Origin: Hymenobacter sp. 5317J-9
GTDB lineage: Bacteria; Bacteroidota; Bacteroidia; Cytophagales; Hymenobacteraceae
Assembly: GCF_022921075.1 (NCBI RefSeq)
Contig: NZ_CP095050.1
Location: 868,001-932,000, forward strand
Direction: 5' to 3'
Length of the DNA stretch: 64,000 bases
Made by a program: the position numbers and the translations under genes. Positions 45,201 to 53,341 of the stretch are shown here, one piece after another. Under the pieces are notes generated by a model. The model had not been told where the DNA came from and searched no databases. It worked only from the letters and a program-made list of their open reading frames with translations. The stretch's first letter is position 1. Each line of letters opens with the position of its first letter.

Positions 45201-45414
45201 TGCCCACGGATGTGCCTTTCACCAGCACGGTCACGCCGGGCAGGCCGGCGCCGTCGGGCCCGGTCACGCGCCCACTCACGGGCACGTCGGCCGCGGGGCT
45301 AACCAGCCGGCTTTCGGCCTCGGCTGGGGTGCTGTGCGCCAGCGCGGGAAGCCCGCAAGCCAGCATCACCGCCGTGCGGCGGAGCAGCGCATTTAAGTAA
45401 ACAGGTCGCTTCAT
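42271..45414 (-). CDS. susC: SusC/RagA TonB-dependent outer-membrane transporter
   Basis: A 1047-residue TonB-dependent porin. A signal peptide (ending around residue 30) is followed by a carboxypeptidase-regulatory-like domain (VSGRVTGPDGAGLPGVTVLV, ~45-120), a TonB-box-like segment (LNEVVVVGYGTQ), the plug with the SusC marker (PLFVVDGFPLP; SVDILKDASATAIYGLRAAN) and a 22-strand barrel ending in a Phe (FLGGLNIGF). It imports oligosaccharides with SusD. It heads the SusCD part of the locus; the upstream GH3 gene ends 80 bases away on the same strand. Confidence 0.97.
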   Translation of the reverse strand: MKRPVYLNALLRRTAVMLACGLPALAHSTPAEAESRLVSPAADVPVSGRVTGPDGAGLPGVTVLVKGTSVGTSTNADGAFSLTAPEGSTLVFSFVGYTTQTVVLTSSNAGALSVSLKEDTQKLNEVVVVGYGTQQRGSVTGSVASVSGQEIAALPVADVTQALQGKAAGVTITSNGGAPGGAAGTSILIRGITSSGNNHPLFVVDGFPLPDSGEDQLNVISPNDIESVDILKDASATAIYGLRAANGVVIITTKRGKAGKSTVNVDAYRGVQSTWRKLGLLNAQEYAVINNENRIAANQPIVVDRLRNPAALGEGTDWEKEVFRTAAMQNYSLGATGGSEKARYAVSGSYFQQDGIIIGTNFERFTLRANGDVQVNKMLKLGNSIQLTHQEDRQVTTNSGEYGTVQQLIRMIPIVPVYRPDGYYYEPRGQQDNFVEENPLAQLYANRKYVRNRLLTTLFAELEPVKGLRFRTNVGVDFNFTNNNSFGPKIPELTVGSDVYTTRYSTAGAFSQANTIYSYLIENTGTYDHLFADKHQVTLLVGQSAQLFNSQEVGASRNGYLSNDLQNLNNGPVNPQLGNFGYLGVPSHLASYFARLNYEYAGKYLLQAVVRADGSSAFPPGAKFGTFPGVSVGWRISEENFMKDNRVVSNLKLRAGYGKVGNPNNAGRFAYLYSINSQINYPFGPNGTIFLGGAPTRQPNPELRWETNDQTNFGIDLGLFDNRIEATLDLYNRNSPNLITSVPVSLVSGTYENVPRNASSSYNRGLDFSLTSHNFRNAGRGLVWNTTLNFSTFKTRLTSLGAGLPFNGQGSLSGDIVRYEPGYAFGSFYGYVADGLFQTPEDVRNHATQTVNADPTKATSPGDIRFKDLNNDGKIDAADRTFIGNPNPDFTYGLTNTLTYAGFDFSVFLQGVQGNDVYNLNRYLEEAPLYGNASGGTRVLARWTGAGTSNDVPRAIAGDPNNNLRVSSYYIEDGSYLRVKNLTLGYSLPTSLLGRINAQQIRVYVSAQNLFTFTKYTGFDPEVSPSGVDRGIYPQARTFLGGLNIGF

Positions 45415-45494
45415 AATGAAAATTGTGAAGTGGGTGGGAAAAAAATGTCAAAAGGTGAGGCCGCGCTGGTGAGAGGCGGCAAGCGTTGGACCGG

Positions 45495-47942
45495 TTAGTT
45501 GGTTGAGTTCAAAGGGACGCCGGGCGTTACCACAGCGCCCGTGGTTTTGGCGGGCATCGTGCTGCTGGTGGCGCCGCCCGCATAGCGGAACCGCGCCGTT
45601 TGGGTGCCCACCCGCAGCGTATACCAGCCGTCTTCGAGCTGCGGGCGGCCCTGGCCGTCGGGGTAGCTCAGGTCGCGCAGGGGCTCGATGGTGAACGTCA
45701 GCTCGCGGGTTTGCCCGGCGGCGTAAGACTGCTTCTCGAAATGCTTGAGCATTCGCACCGGCCGCGCAATACGGCCCACCTCGTCGGTCAGAAACCACAG
45801 CGTGGATTCCTGCCCGGCGCGGGCGCCGGTGTTGGCCACTTGCACGGTAGCCCGCAGCCGGGCGCTAGTGCCCGTCAGCACCGAGTCGCTGAGGGTTAGG
45901 CCCGAATAGGTGTAGGTCGTGTAGCTCAAGCCTTCGCCAAACTCGGTGAGCATGGTGCTTTTGTACTTGGGCGCGTTGGCCCCGAAACCGGCGGCGAAAT
46001 CCGTGAGCCCGGCGCTGTCCTCGTTGGCGTCGTGGTGGTAGTTGGTGATGTGGCCGGCAAACTGCGGGTAGGTAAACGGCAACCGCCCGCCGGGATTGGT
46101 CGTGCCGCTGATAACTTCGGCCAAGGCCGTGCCGCCGCCATAGCCCGGCAGCCCCGCCCAGATGACGGCCGCGCTGCCGCCCGCCACCGCCCGGATAATG
46201 CTCGGCCGCCCGCCAATGATGACCAGCACCGTGGGCTTACCGCTGGCCTGGGCCGCGCGCACCAGCTGCTGCTGGTCGTCGGGCAGGGTCAGGTCCGAGG
46301 TGTTGCCCAGCACTTCGGTGTAAGGCCGTTCGCCCAGGGCCAGTACCACCGCATCGGCCTTCTTCGCCGCGGCCGAAATGCTAGTTAGCAGCAGCGTGCC
46401 TTTGGCGTCGCGGTAGGGGAGGGTCTCGACGGTGGCGTTGGGGTATTCCTTGCGCAGGGCTTGCACCAGCGTGGGCACGTCTTTAGGATATCCCTCTTCG
46501 GCCCGACCCTGCCAGGCCAGCGTCCAGCCGCCGCACAGGTTGGCGCGCGACTCGGCCGAGGGGCCCAGCACCAGCAGGCGCTTCACGCGGGCGGGGGCCA
46601 GCGGCAGCGTGTTCTTGTCGTTCTTCAGCAGCACCAGCGACTCGCGGGCCGCCGCCACAGCCTGGGCACGCAGAACGGGGTCGCCCACGCGGTCCAGCCG
46701 GTCGGCGCGCGGCATGGGCGTTTCAAACAAGCCGATTTCGTCCTTCATCTGCAGCACGCGGCCCGCCGAGAGGGCGATGCGCTCTTCGCTCAGGCGGCCT
46801 TCCTGCACCAGCTCCTTCACGTAGCGGCAGAAGTTGGTGTCGTAGGGCGTCATGGCCACGTCAATGCCCGCGTCGAGGGCCATCCAGGTGGCTTCCTTTT
46901 CGTTGGCGGCCACCTTCTGCACTTTCACCAGGCGGTTGATGTCGCCCCAGTCCGTCACCACCACGCCGCGGAAGCCCATCTGGCGCCGCAGCAGGTCAGT
47001 AAGAATGACTTTGGAGGCGTGCACGGCCTCGCCGTTGATTTCGCCGGAGTTCACCATCACGCTTTTCACTCCGGAATCGATTGCGGCCTGAAAAGAAGGA
47101 CGAAACAGTTCCTGCAGCCGCTGGTCGGAGATGAGGGCGTTGGTGCGGTCCCAGCCGTTGCGGGGGTCTGAGTAGCCAAGAAAGTGCTTGGCGCAAGCCG
47201 CTATTTTGTAGGGCGCTATCTCGCTGTTATTCTGCGCTTCGCGCACAAACGCTGCGCCCATGGTGGCGGCCAGCAGCGGGTCCTCGCCGTAGGTTTCATA
47301 CAGGCGGGGCCAGTAGGTGTTCACCCCAAGGTCTAGCACCGGGGCAAACAGCCAGCGGTGGCCCAGGTCGGCCGATTCGAGCACCGTGGCGCGCGCCGTC
47401 TGGCGGGCCAGGTCGGGGTTGAAGGTGGCACCCAGGTTGAGGTTATGCGGAAAGATGGCCGTGCCGCTCACGTAGCTGGCCCCGTGCATGTGGTCGATGC
47501 CGTAGAGGATGGGCACCTGCAGCCGCGACTCGCGCAGGGCAATGCGCTGCAGCGCCGCCGAGTAGCGCACCCACTGCGCCGCCGGAACCGCCTGCCCGTT
47601 GATGAACGAGCCGATGTGGAAATCCCGCACCAGCGCAGTTGCCTTGGCCGAATCCAACACCACATCCTTATCCTCGCCCGTGGTATTTATCGTGGAGATG
47701 TTGAGTTGGGTCATCTGCCCGATTTTCTCTTCCAGCGTCATGGCGGCCAGCAACTGCCGCACGCGGGGGCTGAAGGTGGCCAGCGTCGGATTGGCTACGG
47801 CAGCCGGGGCAGTGGTTGCGGTGCCGGGCGCCACGCCGGCAGTAGGGACCGCGGCCCGCTGGCACCCCACCGCCAAAGCCAGGCATAGGAATAGCGCGCC
47901 CTTGGCATGCCCGCGCCGGAGGGCAGGCAAATGGGTGCGCAC
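45495..47942 (-). CDS. GH3 beta-glucosidase lipoprotein
   Basis: An exported GH3 enzyme of about 815 residues with a possible lipobox (LCLALAVGCQ). The N-domain shows MTLEEKIGQMTQLNISTINT and nucleophile Asp331 in GVVVTDWGDIN; the C-domain shows LVLGPSAESRANLCGGWTL and VIWAGLPGYGGGTALAEVIS; a fibronectin-III-like domain follows (SLWFLTDEVGRIARPVRMLK). It trims beta-glucan oligosaccharides. The frame is open back to an ATG at 48044, but a TACATTTG promoter box lies inside that extension, so I start at GTG 47942, just before the export signal. It is probably the first gene of the polysaccharide locus. Confidence 0.92.
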   Translation of the reverse strand: MRTHLPALRRGHAKGALFLCLALAVGCQRAAVPTAGVAPGTATTAPAAVANPTLATFSPRVRQLLAAMTLEEKIGQMTQLNISTINTTGEDKDVVLDSAKATALVRDFHIGSFINGQAVPAAQWVRYSAALQRIALRESRLQVPILYGIDHMHGASYVSGTAIFPHNLNLGATFNPDLARQTARATVLESADLGHRWLFAPVLDLGVNTYWPRLYETYGEDPLLAATMGAAFVREAQNNSEIAPYKIAACAKHFLGYSDPRNGWDRTNALISDQRLQELFRPSFQAAIDSGVKSVMVNSGEINGEAVHASKVILTDLLRRQMGFRGVVVTDWGDINRLVKVQKVAANEKEATWMALDAGIDVAMTPYDTNFCRYVKELVQEGRLSEERIALSAGRVLQMKDEIGLFETPMPRADRLDRVGDPVLRAQAVAAARESLVLLKNDKNTLPLAPARVKRLLVLGPSAESRANLCGGWTLAWQGRAEEGYPKDVPTLVQALRKEYPNATVETLPYRDAKGTLLLTSISAAAKKADAVVLALGERPYTEVLGNTSDLTLPDDQQQLVRAAQASGKPTVLVIIGGRPSIIRAVAGGSAAVIWAGLPGYGGGTALAEVISGTTNPGGRLPFTYPQFAGHITNYHHDANEDSAGLTDFAAGFGANAPKYKSTMLTEFGEGLSYTTYTYSGLTLSDSVLTGTSARLRATVQVANTGARAGQESTLWFLTDEVGRIARPVRMLKHFEKQSYAAGQTRELTFTIEPLRDLSYPDGQGRPQLEDGWYTLRVGTQTARFRYAGGATSSTMPAKTTGAVVTPGVPLNSTN

Positions 47943-48005
47943 GGAAGCAGCCGAAAGACGGACAGTAACCGATAAAAACACGAGCGTCAGGTGGGATGAG
48001 ACGCT

Positions 48006-48013
48006 CAAATGTA
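48006..48013 (-). promoter_or_regulatory. candidate -7 box of the polysaccharide locus
   Basis: TACATTTG on the minus strand fits TAnnTTTG exactly. A TTTG lies 15 bases further upstream, a little close for the -33 element. Transcription would start near 48000 and run into GH3 and SusC. Confidence 0.45.
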
Positions 48014-48334
48014 TGGGTGTGTGTTTGGCAAATGCAAGTCGCAAAACCGCCTAGGATGCCTGTATTGGCCGTTTTTACGCTTTGTCGGCTAAGTGCTTAT
48101 ACGCTTGCTGCACACGTGAAAAAACCGCTTTATGCCTCAACAGTACGGGCGGCGCCTTTTCGCAAATTCCCGCTTTGGGCTAAAAAACAACGAAAAAAAA
48201 TGTCACAAATCGAAAAATAACTAGGGTCAGGACTGCGCCAGTTGCTGTTGCCTCTGAATTCAGGCCCGGAATACTGAAAAACAGGAATTAGTATAGAGGT
48301 AACGGTCACAATCGTTACCGGACAGTTTCGGTCT
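48014..48334. other. A+T-rich intergenic region
   Basis: No gene is seen between the GH3 promoter box and the end of the receptor gene. There is a 7-bp hairpin ggtaacg / cgttacc at 48298-48319, just past the receptor stop on the minus strand, which may be a weak terminator. The region is clearly poorer in G+C than its flanks. Confidence 0.5.
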
Positions 48335-50374
48335 TTATTTTTCGGTTTCGGCGGGTGCTTCTTCGGCCAACTCGGCTTCTCCGTTGGCGTCCAGCAGCAC
48401 GTGCGTCCAGGGCTCGCCGTCTTCGTAGTCGGGAGCTTGGCGGCGGCGCTGCAGGGCGGCCAGCACCTTCTGAGCAAAGGCCCAGCTGGTGGCTTGTCGC
48501 AGCTCCAGCACCCGCGCCAGCTCCGAGGGCGAATAGTTGCCCTTGTGGGCATGAAGCAGGAACACCGCGTACAGTGCCTTCACAATAGAGAATTTGCACT
48601 TCTGCAGCAACGTGCCGGCTGTGGCCGACTCCACGTAGCGGCAGCGGGTGCAGCGGCGGGCGTGGGGCTCGCGGGCTTCGCAGCTTTTCTCGTGGCCGCA
48701 CTTGCGGCACCGGTAGCTGCCGTGCTCCCACTTCAGGCCGGCCAGGTAGCGCAGGCAGGCGTCCTTGTCGGGATAAATCTGGCTGAACTCGCCAAAGTCT
48801 ACTTCGCGGGCCTCGATGCGGGCCGCCTTTTCGGCGTGCAGGTCGCGGCTGAGCTCAGCATTGAGGTTTTCGATGGCGGCCGACTGCAGGGCCAGCAGGC
48901 CGTTGGCTTCCAGCAGCTCGCGGTTCTGAGCGGCCACGGTGTCGTTTTGGCGGCGCAGCTCGGCGGTGCGCTGGGTCACCAGGGCTTCGAGCTCGGTGTT
49001 GAGGCGGTCTTTGAGCTCCTGGTTTTCGCGCATCTGCTCCACCAGGCGGTCCTGGGCCTGGTGCTTTTTGCGCAGCTGCTTCAGCAGCCGATGCTGGGTG
49101 AGCAGGGTCGTATCCATCAGGCCTTTGAGCTTTTCGCCCAGAGCGTAGCTCAGAATCACCACTTCGGCCACAAAAGCCGCGTAGAGGCTATACACGGTGT
49201 AGGCATTGTTGTAGAAGTCGATGCCCAGCTTGCGCATGATGAGAAAGGTGAGGCTGCTGGCCACCAGCGCCTGCGCCAGCAGCAGGTAGCGCGCCGGCCG
49301 CAGCCCGCTGCGGTACGCCCGAAAGGCCGAGTAGTAGAGCAGACCATAGGGCAGCAGGTAGAGCCAAAAGCTGAAGCCCGAGTGCACCACGGCCGCATCC
49401 AGCACCAGCAGCGCCGTGCTCAGCCCCACCACCCAGCGACCAAATCTATACAGGGTTGGCAGGCGCGAAGCCATGTCGAGGAAGCCGCTGGCGTACACCG
49501 CAAAGGTGATGAGCAGTAGCACCGGCGCCGCCGCCCCAATGAAGTGGTTCAGCCCCGGCCCGCCGGGCCAGAGGTACTGAAACCCCAGGCCGTCTTCGGT
49601 CAGAAACAGCAGCGTGCCGCTTAGCACGTACAGCACGTACGACAGATAGGTCTGCTCCTTCAGAAAGAAGAACAGTATCAGGTTGTACAGCAGCATGATG
49701 ACCAAAATGCCGTAGAACACGCCCAGCAGCCAATACTGCGCCGACAGCTCCGGAATAAGCCCCGGCCCGCTATGCAGCATGGCCCGAAAGCTGGTGCGCG
49801 TATCGGAGTGCAGGCGCAGGTAGTAGGTGGCGGTTTGACCCGGCCGCGGCGGCAGGTCGAACAGGAAGTTCTTGTAGGGGTGCGGGCGGGTGGCGAAGGG
49901 CAGGCTGGCCCCGGTCACCACGCTGTCGTAGCTGGCCGTGGTTCCGGGGCGGGGCCGGAAAAACACGGCCTGGCCAATGTGGGAGTCGTAGAGCTCAAGG
50001 TACCAGGCGGCCGTTTCGAGGGGCGCGTGGCGCACCGTGATGCGCAGCCAGTAGGCGCTGCGCGTGTGGTCGATGTTGGCGGGGTGGCCCGAGCCGCGCA
50101 GCCGCACGAAGCGCCGGCTCCAGGCCGGGCTTTGCACCTGCGCCAGCGTGAGGCGGCCCGTGGGGTCTTCCAGCAGGCTGTAGTAATTATCGTCGAGGTA
50201 GATGGCCGACTGCGCCGGGTCCACCACCAGCGTGTCTTCGGGCGCGGCGTGCGCTGGCCATGCGCTGCCCGGCAGGCCCGCTAGTAGCAGGCTCAGGGCG
50301 AAGAAAAACCGCCTGAGCGTGCTTCCCAACGCCCGGCGGGCCCGGGACCCATCGGCATTGTCTGATTGTTGCAT
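48335..50374 (-). CDS. 7TM-DISM receptor fused to IS1595-type zinc ribbon and helix-turn-helix
   Basis: A 679-residue membrane protein. Signal peptide (~1-43), 7TMR-DISM extracellular beta-sandwich (~48-195; SAYWLRITVRHAPLETAAWY, WYLELYDSHIGQAVFF), seven membrane helices (~205-420), coiled coil (~425-535), then a C-terminal module unlike any kinase. That module has a zinc ribbon C-x2-C-x15-C-x2-C (YRCRKCGH ... RRCTRCRY) and an HTH-like region (GTLLQKCKFSIVKALYAVFL; YSPSELARVLELRQATSWAF), the layout of the N-terminal part of IS1595-family transposases. No transposase catalytic DDE core follows. I infer a membrane-tethered DNA-binding receptor derived from a transposase. It is separated from the DUF5686 gene by a terminator. 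Start ATG 50374. Confidence 0.85.
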   Translation of the reverse strand: MQQSDNADGSRARRALGSTLRRFFFALSLLLAGLPGSAWPAHAAPEDTLVVDPAQSAIYLDDNYYSLLEDPTGRLTLAQVQSPAWSRRFVRLRGSGHPANIDHTRSAYWLRITVRHAPLETAAWYLELYDSHIGQAVFFRPRPGTTASYDSVVTGASLPFATRPHPYKNFLFDLPPRPGQTATYYLRLHSDTRTSFRAMLHSGPGLIPELSAQYWLLGVFYGILVIMLLYNLILFFFLKEQTYLSYVLYVLSGTLLFLTEDGLGFQYLWPGGPGLNHFIGAAAPVLLLITFAVYASGFLDMASRLPTLYRFGRWVVGLSTALLVLDAAVVHSGFSFWLYLLPYGLLYYSAFRAYRSGLRPARYLLLAQALVASSLTFLIMRKLGIDFYNNAYTVYSLYAAFVAEVVILSYALGEKLKGLMDTTLLTQHRLLKQLRKKHQAQDRLVEQMRENQELKDRLNTELEALVTQRTAELRRQNDTVAAQNRELLEANGLLALQSAAIENLNAELSRDLHAEKAARIEAREVDFGEFSQIYPDKDACLRYLAGLKWEHGSYRCRKCGHEKSCEAREPHARRCTRCRYVESATAGTLLQKCKFSIVKALYAVFLLHAHKGNYSPSELARVLELRQATSWAFAQKVLAALQRRRQAPDYEDGEPWTHVLLDANGEAELAEEAPAETEK

Positions 50375-50392
50375 GAGGCGTCTAAAATACAA

Positions 50393-50423
50393 AAAGCCCA
50401 CCGGCTTTGAACCGGTGGGCTTT
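50393..50423 (-). terminator. intrinsic terminator of the DUF5686 gene
   Basis: On the minus strand aaagcccaccgg pairs with ccggtgggcttt (12 bp, 7-base loop), followed by TTGTATTTT. It separates the DUF5686 gene from the receptor gene, which must therefore have its own promoter or rely on readthrough. Confidence 0.88.
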
Positions 50424-50445
50424 CCGAAGCAGGAGGGGGCGGGCC

Positions 50446-53022
50446 TTACAGGCGGAACTGCGCGCCCACCTTGATGCCGAAATTCTGGTGCTTGGGCGTG
50501 ATGAGCGTTTCGCGCTGGGGCTGGTCGCGGTAGGTGAGGCGGTGGATGAAATCGACCCGTATGAACTTGAAAATGTTCTCGATGCCGTAGCCCACTTCTA
50601 CGTAGGGCTGCTTGTCGAGGGTGGGGATGGGGGCCAGCTCGTGGCCGCTCATGTCGCGGCGGGGCTGCGTGGTGTTGGTCTTGGACAAGGTGCCGTACAG
50701 CACGTTGGCCGTGCCCACCAGGCGCCAGTTGAGCGAGCGGATGCCGGGAATGCCGTTGAGGAACAGGCCTTCGAAGTGGTGGTCGAGCCGCAGCGACACC
50801 GAGCGGTCGGTCACGAACTCAAAGTAGTTCATCAGGTTAAACGAGTTGGCGTTGTAGAACGGCGTCTGGTTGCCCAGCGGCGTTTTGAGGATGAGGTAGG
50901 GCACTGCATCGGGGATGTAGCTGCCCTCCACGCGGTAGTTCAGGCGGCCCAGCTGGCCCACCGATGCGCTGTGCGTAATCAGGAGGTTAAATTTCTGGTA
51001 CGGGGGAGGCGTCTTGGCCTCGAATAGGTTGCGGTAGCCGAGCGTGTAGCGGAACGTGAACACCGGCAAGCGCTTCAGGCCCACGGCCCGGCGGCGGTTC
51101 TCGCTCTGCACCAGGTTTTCGTCGGGGGCGTAGCGCGATTCCAGCACCGCTTCCGACAGCGTCAGGTCGTGGCCGATGGGCGCCGACGGGCCGCGGTCGG
51201 TGGTGGAATAGTAGGCAAAATCGTGCAGCGGCGAGATGTCCTGGTGGCGCAGCGTCAGGGTCTGGGTGAAGCCGTGGAACAGGTCGCGCTGGGCGCTGAG
51301 CGAGTACAAGTCGCGCAGAATGGGCCGGCCCTGTATGAAGCGTCCCCAGCGCGAGGCGGCCGAGAACAAGTTGTCGGCGGCGGTGAAGTCGTTGTCGAGC
51401 AATGCCACCTGCTCCACGTCGTGCCGGAACTCACCGCTGAGCAAGGTCCAGTGTCGGCGCTCGGCAATGTAATAGGTCCGGAGGCCGTATTTAATGCGGG
51501 TGTCGCGGGTGCCGTAGGCCACGTAGCCCTGCGTCACCCAGTCGCGGCTGATGCTGGGCGTGGTGCGGAAGCCCAGGCGAATGCGGCTGCCCTCGTAGTC
51601 GTTGTGGGCGTAGGAGGTGAGAATGGGGCCGATGTCCCAACGCCCCACGCGCTTGTAGCCGTTCACCAGCAGGTCGACCCAGTCGAGCAGGTTGCGCACC
51701 GACGGCAGCTGCTTGGCCGAGTCGAGCACGGCAAAGGTCTGGCGCTCCGACAAGCTGAGGGTATCGGGGCGGTGCTCGTCGAAATAGCCGCGGGCGCCAC
51801 CTTGCGGCTGGCTCGACAGCAGGCCGCCGTCGCTCTGCTCAACCGGCTCCATCAGCGACGACACAATGGGCAGGTCATAGAAGCCGGGCTCGGTGTGCAG
51901 TTGGTTGCGCACAAAGTTGCTGCTCACCGTAGTGAAGCGCACCAGCATGGCGGCCTGCTTCTCGTAGGGCCGCACGCTGAGCACCAGCTTGGTGCGAATG
52001 GGCAGGCCCGGGCCGTCGCCCGGCGAGGTGAGGTCCTGGTAGATGCGCAGGTCGCTCACGAAGTTGATGTTGGCGTCGGGGCTGGCCACCACGTCGATGC
52101 GGCGCAGCGCGTAGCCTTCCTGCGTAATCCAGATGGTGCCTTTAAAGGCCAAGTCGTGGCTGCGCTTGGGCGTCACGGCTATCTTGTAGCACCAGTCTTT
52201 GCCCACAAACACGGAGTCCTGCAGCTCATAGTCGTAGGTGAGGCGGCCGCCTTCGGCAATGGGCGAAATGAAGTCCTTGCCCAGCACGTTCTGCCAGTTG
52301 GGATAGAAGTCGAAGTTCTGAAAGTTCGAGCCCAGCATTTGCGACAGCACCGAGCCCTCGCGCGGGGCCGCGCCGCGCATCTGCTTGTGCAGCAGGTCTT
52401 CGCGGCGGCGCAGCGGGGCATTGCGCTGGTACACCCGCGAGCCCACCTCGGAGGCAAAAATGGGCAGGGGGGCGTCGGCGTCGGCGGCGGCGGCGGCGCC
52501 CTGGCGCACGGCCAGCGCCCGAATGTCCTTGATGACCTTGCGCTTGGCCAGGTTGGCGGGCACGTCAATCAGGCTGGTTTCGATGCGGTTGTAGGAGTCG
52601 TACTCGGCGGCTTGCAGGGCCGAGCGTTCATTTTCGGGCTTGTGCTTCTGCACTTCGCGCAGGATGCGGAAAGCGGGGTTTTCAGGCTGGCGCGACGATA
52701 CCACCACTTCGGCCAGCGCCACGCCGCCGGTCTTCAGCCGGAACAACACGTTTTGGGTGGGGGCGTCGCTGAGCTTGCGGCGCTGGGTGGCAAAGCCCAT
52801 GGCCGAAGCCGCAATGGAGTCGGGGGTGCCCGTTACGGACAGCTTGAATTTGCCATCGGCGTCGGCCGTGACGCCCGCGCTGGTTTTGGGAACGAAGATG
52901 GATGCAAACGGCACCGGCTCACCGTTCGTAGCCTCCACTACCTGGCCGCTGATTACAATACGCTGGGCTGCGGCTGGCAACACCAACAGGAGTGCCAGGA
53001 GCAACGGAGCAAAAAATTTCAT
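50446..53022 (-). CDS. DUF5686 and carboxypeptidase-regulatory-like domain outer-membrane protein
   Basis: An 858-residue exported protein. Signal peptide (MKFFAPLLLALLLVLPAAAQ), then a carboxypeptidase-regulatory-like domain (~21-105; ISGQVVEATNGEPVPFASIF) and a long DUF5686 region with beta-barrel character to the C-terminus (alternating aromatic strands such as LTYRDQPQRETLITPKHQNF; ends with Leu after VGAQFRL). The family is common in Bacteroidota and its function is unknown; an outer-membrane assembly or signalling role is only inferred. It has a single-gene transcription unit between a promoter-like box at 53040-53047 and a strong terminator. Confidence 0.88.
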   Translation of the reverse strand: MKFFAPLLLALLLVLPAAAQRIVISGQVVEATNGEPVPFASIFVPKTSAGVTADADGKFKLSVTGTPDSIAASAMGFATQRRKLSDAPTQNVLFRLKTGGVALAEVVVSSRQPENPAFRILREVQKHKPENERSALQAAEYDSYNRIETSLIDVPANLAKRKVIKDIRALAVRQGAAAAADADAPLPIFASEVGSRVYQRNAPLRRREDLLHKQMRGAAPREGSVLSQMLGSNFQNFDFYPNWQNVLGKDFISPIAEGGRLTYDYELQDSVFVGKDWCYKIAVTPKRSHDLAFKGTIWITQEGYALRRIDVVASPDANINFVSDLRIYQDLTSPGDGPGLPIRTKLVLSVRPYEKQAAMLVRFTTVSSNFVRNQLHTEPGFYDLPIVSSLMEPVEQSDGGLLSSQPQGGARGYFDEHRPDTLSLSERQTFAVLDSAKQLPSVRNLLDWVDLLVNGYKRVGRWDIGPILTSYAHNDYEGSRIRLGFRTTPSISRDWVTQGYVAYGTRDTRIKYGLRTYYIAERRHWTLLSGEFRHDVEQVALLDNDFTAADNLFSAASRWGRFIQGRPILRDLYSLSAQRDLFHGFTQTLTLRHQDISPLHDFAYYSTTDRGPSAPIGHDLTLSEAVLESRYAPDENLVQSENRRRAVGLKRLPVFTFRYTLGYRNLFEAKTPPPYQKFNLLITHSASVGQLGRLNYRVEGSYIPDAVPYLILKTPLGNQTPFYNANSFNLMNYFEFVTDRSVSLRLDHHFEGLFLNGIPGIRSLNWRLVGTANVLYGTLSKTNTTQPRRDMSGHELAPIPTLDKQPYVEVGYGIENIFKFIRVDFIHRLTYRDQPQRETLITPKHQNFGIKVGAQFRL

Positions 53023-53039
53023 ACTGAGTAGTAAGGAGC

Positions 53040-53047
53040 CAAATGCA
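53040..53047 (-). promoter_or_regulatory. candidate -7 box of the DUF5686 gene
   Basis: TGCATTTG on the minus strand is one mismatch from TAnnTTTG, with a TTG 19 bases upstream. It would give a very short leader before the ATG at 53022. Confidence 0.35.
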
Positions 53048-53295
53048 AGAACCTGAAGTAGTCCGGCAATTTACGCAAAGCGTGAGCGGCTCCCAACTAG
53101 TTCCAAGCCGAAAGTATGAAAATTTCGGGCCAACTGTTAAACCTGGCGGCTGAATCATTGTCGCGGCCCGGCGAAGGGCGCCCACCCCGGCAACTGAGTG
53201 AATGGCAGCACCTCATCGAAGCGGCTCCCAACCGCTGGCGGAAGCCTGGCCAGCCAAATCGTTTGCAGGCCCAAAGCGGCCCGGCCGGGCAAAAA

Positions 53296-53321
53296 AAGGC
53301 CCGCGCCACGGCGCGGGCCTT
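53296..53321 (-). terminator. intrinsic terminator of the GGGNVVAA-repeat gene
   Basis: On the minus strand aaggcccgcgc pairs with gcgcgggcctt around a 4-base loop and is followed by seven T residues in total. It lies 20 bases after the stop at 53342. Confidence 0.93.
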
Positions 53322-53341
53322 GCCAGCCGGACTGCGCCGCG

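Noticed and set aside
42391..45396. 1001-codon open frame on the + strand opposite susC
   Set aside because: It is the antisense shadow of a clear TonB-dependent transporter gene. G+C-rich third positions remove stops; its translation is His/Val/Gly-rich without domains.
48440..48760. Intact IS1595 insertion
   Set aside because: Only the N-terminal zinc ribbon and HTH part is present, in frame with the receptor; there is no DDE core and no terminal inverted repeat.
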